This document shows positions 35,099 through 35,104 of a stretch of 35,104 nt of DNA, piece after piece (position 1 is the first letter of the stretch; every line of letters starts with the position of its first letter). The DNA comes from JBLHGU01 sp047615875 (lineage in GTDB: Bacteria > Pseudomonadota > Gammaproteobacteria > Arenicellales > CAJQKF01): assembly GCA_047615875.1 (NCBI GenBank), contig JBLHGU010000037.1, positions 1 to 35,104 of the forward strand, read 5' to 3'. Position numbers and translations under genes: made by a program. The notes under the pieces are model-generated. The model was given only the letters and a program-made list of their open reading frames with translations. It did not search any database and was not told the origin of the DNA.

Positions 35099-35104
35099 CC
35101 ATTG

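Overview
The window reads like chromosomal DNA of a free-living, probably marine gammaproteobacterium. This is inferred from gene content only: an N-terminally extended GAPDH, SelO, a GlpABC-type dehydrogenase, large extracellular lipoproteins, and an omega-like GST with an AhpD-like protein. No rRNA, tRNA, CRISPR array or intact transposase was recognised. By eye, the base composition changes from GC-richer (first 3.4 kb) to AT-rich (about 3.5-5.9 kb and 25.5-27.5 kb).

Layout. 1-3.4 kb (minus): a SagB-type nitroreductase running off the left edge, and selO. 3.8-5.3 kb (plus): extended-type GAPDH. 5.9-16.9 kb: the centrepiece, a divergent polyol or glycerol locus. The minus-strand operon runs binding protein - fused double permease - glpA - glpB - FGGY kinase - glpC, with overlapping genes. 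The plus-strand operon holds a DeoR/GlpR-type regulator and the matching ProV-type ATPase. The roughly 490-bp divergent region carries repeated TTTTGATCGAAT-like boxes. The ABC transporter belongs to the glycine-betaine (ProVWX) class, while the enzymes belong to the glycerol-3-phosphate class. Both the kinase and GlpA differ from the E. coli enzymes at residues that normally contact substrate, so the true substrate may be a glycerol analogue or derivative.

17-25.5 kb: a bacterial NTAQ1 (N-terminal glutamine amidohydrolase), two large lipoproteins of about 1050 residues (a CSLREX/beta-helix protein and a protein with tandem Ig-like repeats, FnIII and CAP domains), and a secreted NTR/TIMP-like protein whose predicted mature N-terminus is Cys-Asp-Cys. 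25.5-27.8 kb: an AT-rich, gene-poor stretch with a frameshifted gene relic and small doubtful ORFs.

27.8-30.3 kb: a GST and an AhpD-like gene, divergent from a LysR regulator with a palindrome between them. 30.5-32.3 kb: a small unknown gene and a decayed two-gene operon (HTH/nucleotidyltransferase-like regulator plus a DUF6036-type nucleotidyltransferase) that can be rebuilt across several frameshifts and two stop codons. 32.5-35.1 kb: a LysR regulator divergent from a cupin and a gamma-butyrobetaine-hydroxylase-like dioxygenase.

The most promising candidate for an undescribed system is the 5.9-16.9 kb locus, where a quaternary-amine-type importer is locked into one transcription unit with a modified glycerol kinase and G3P dehydrogenase.
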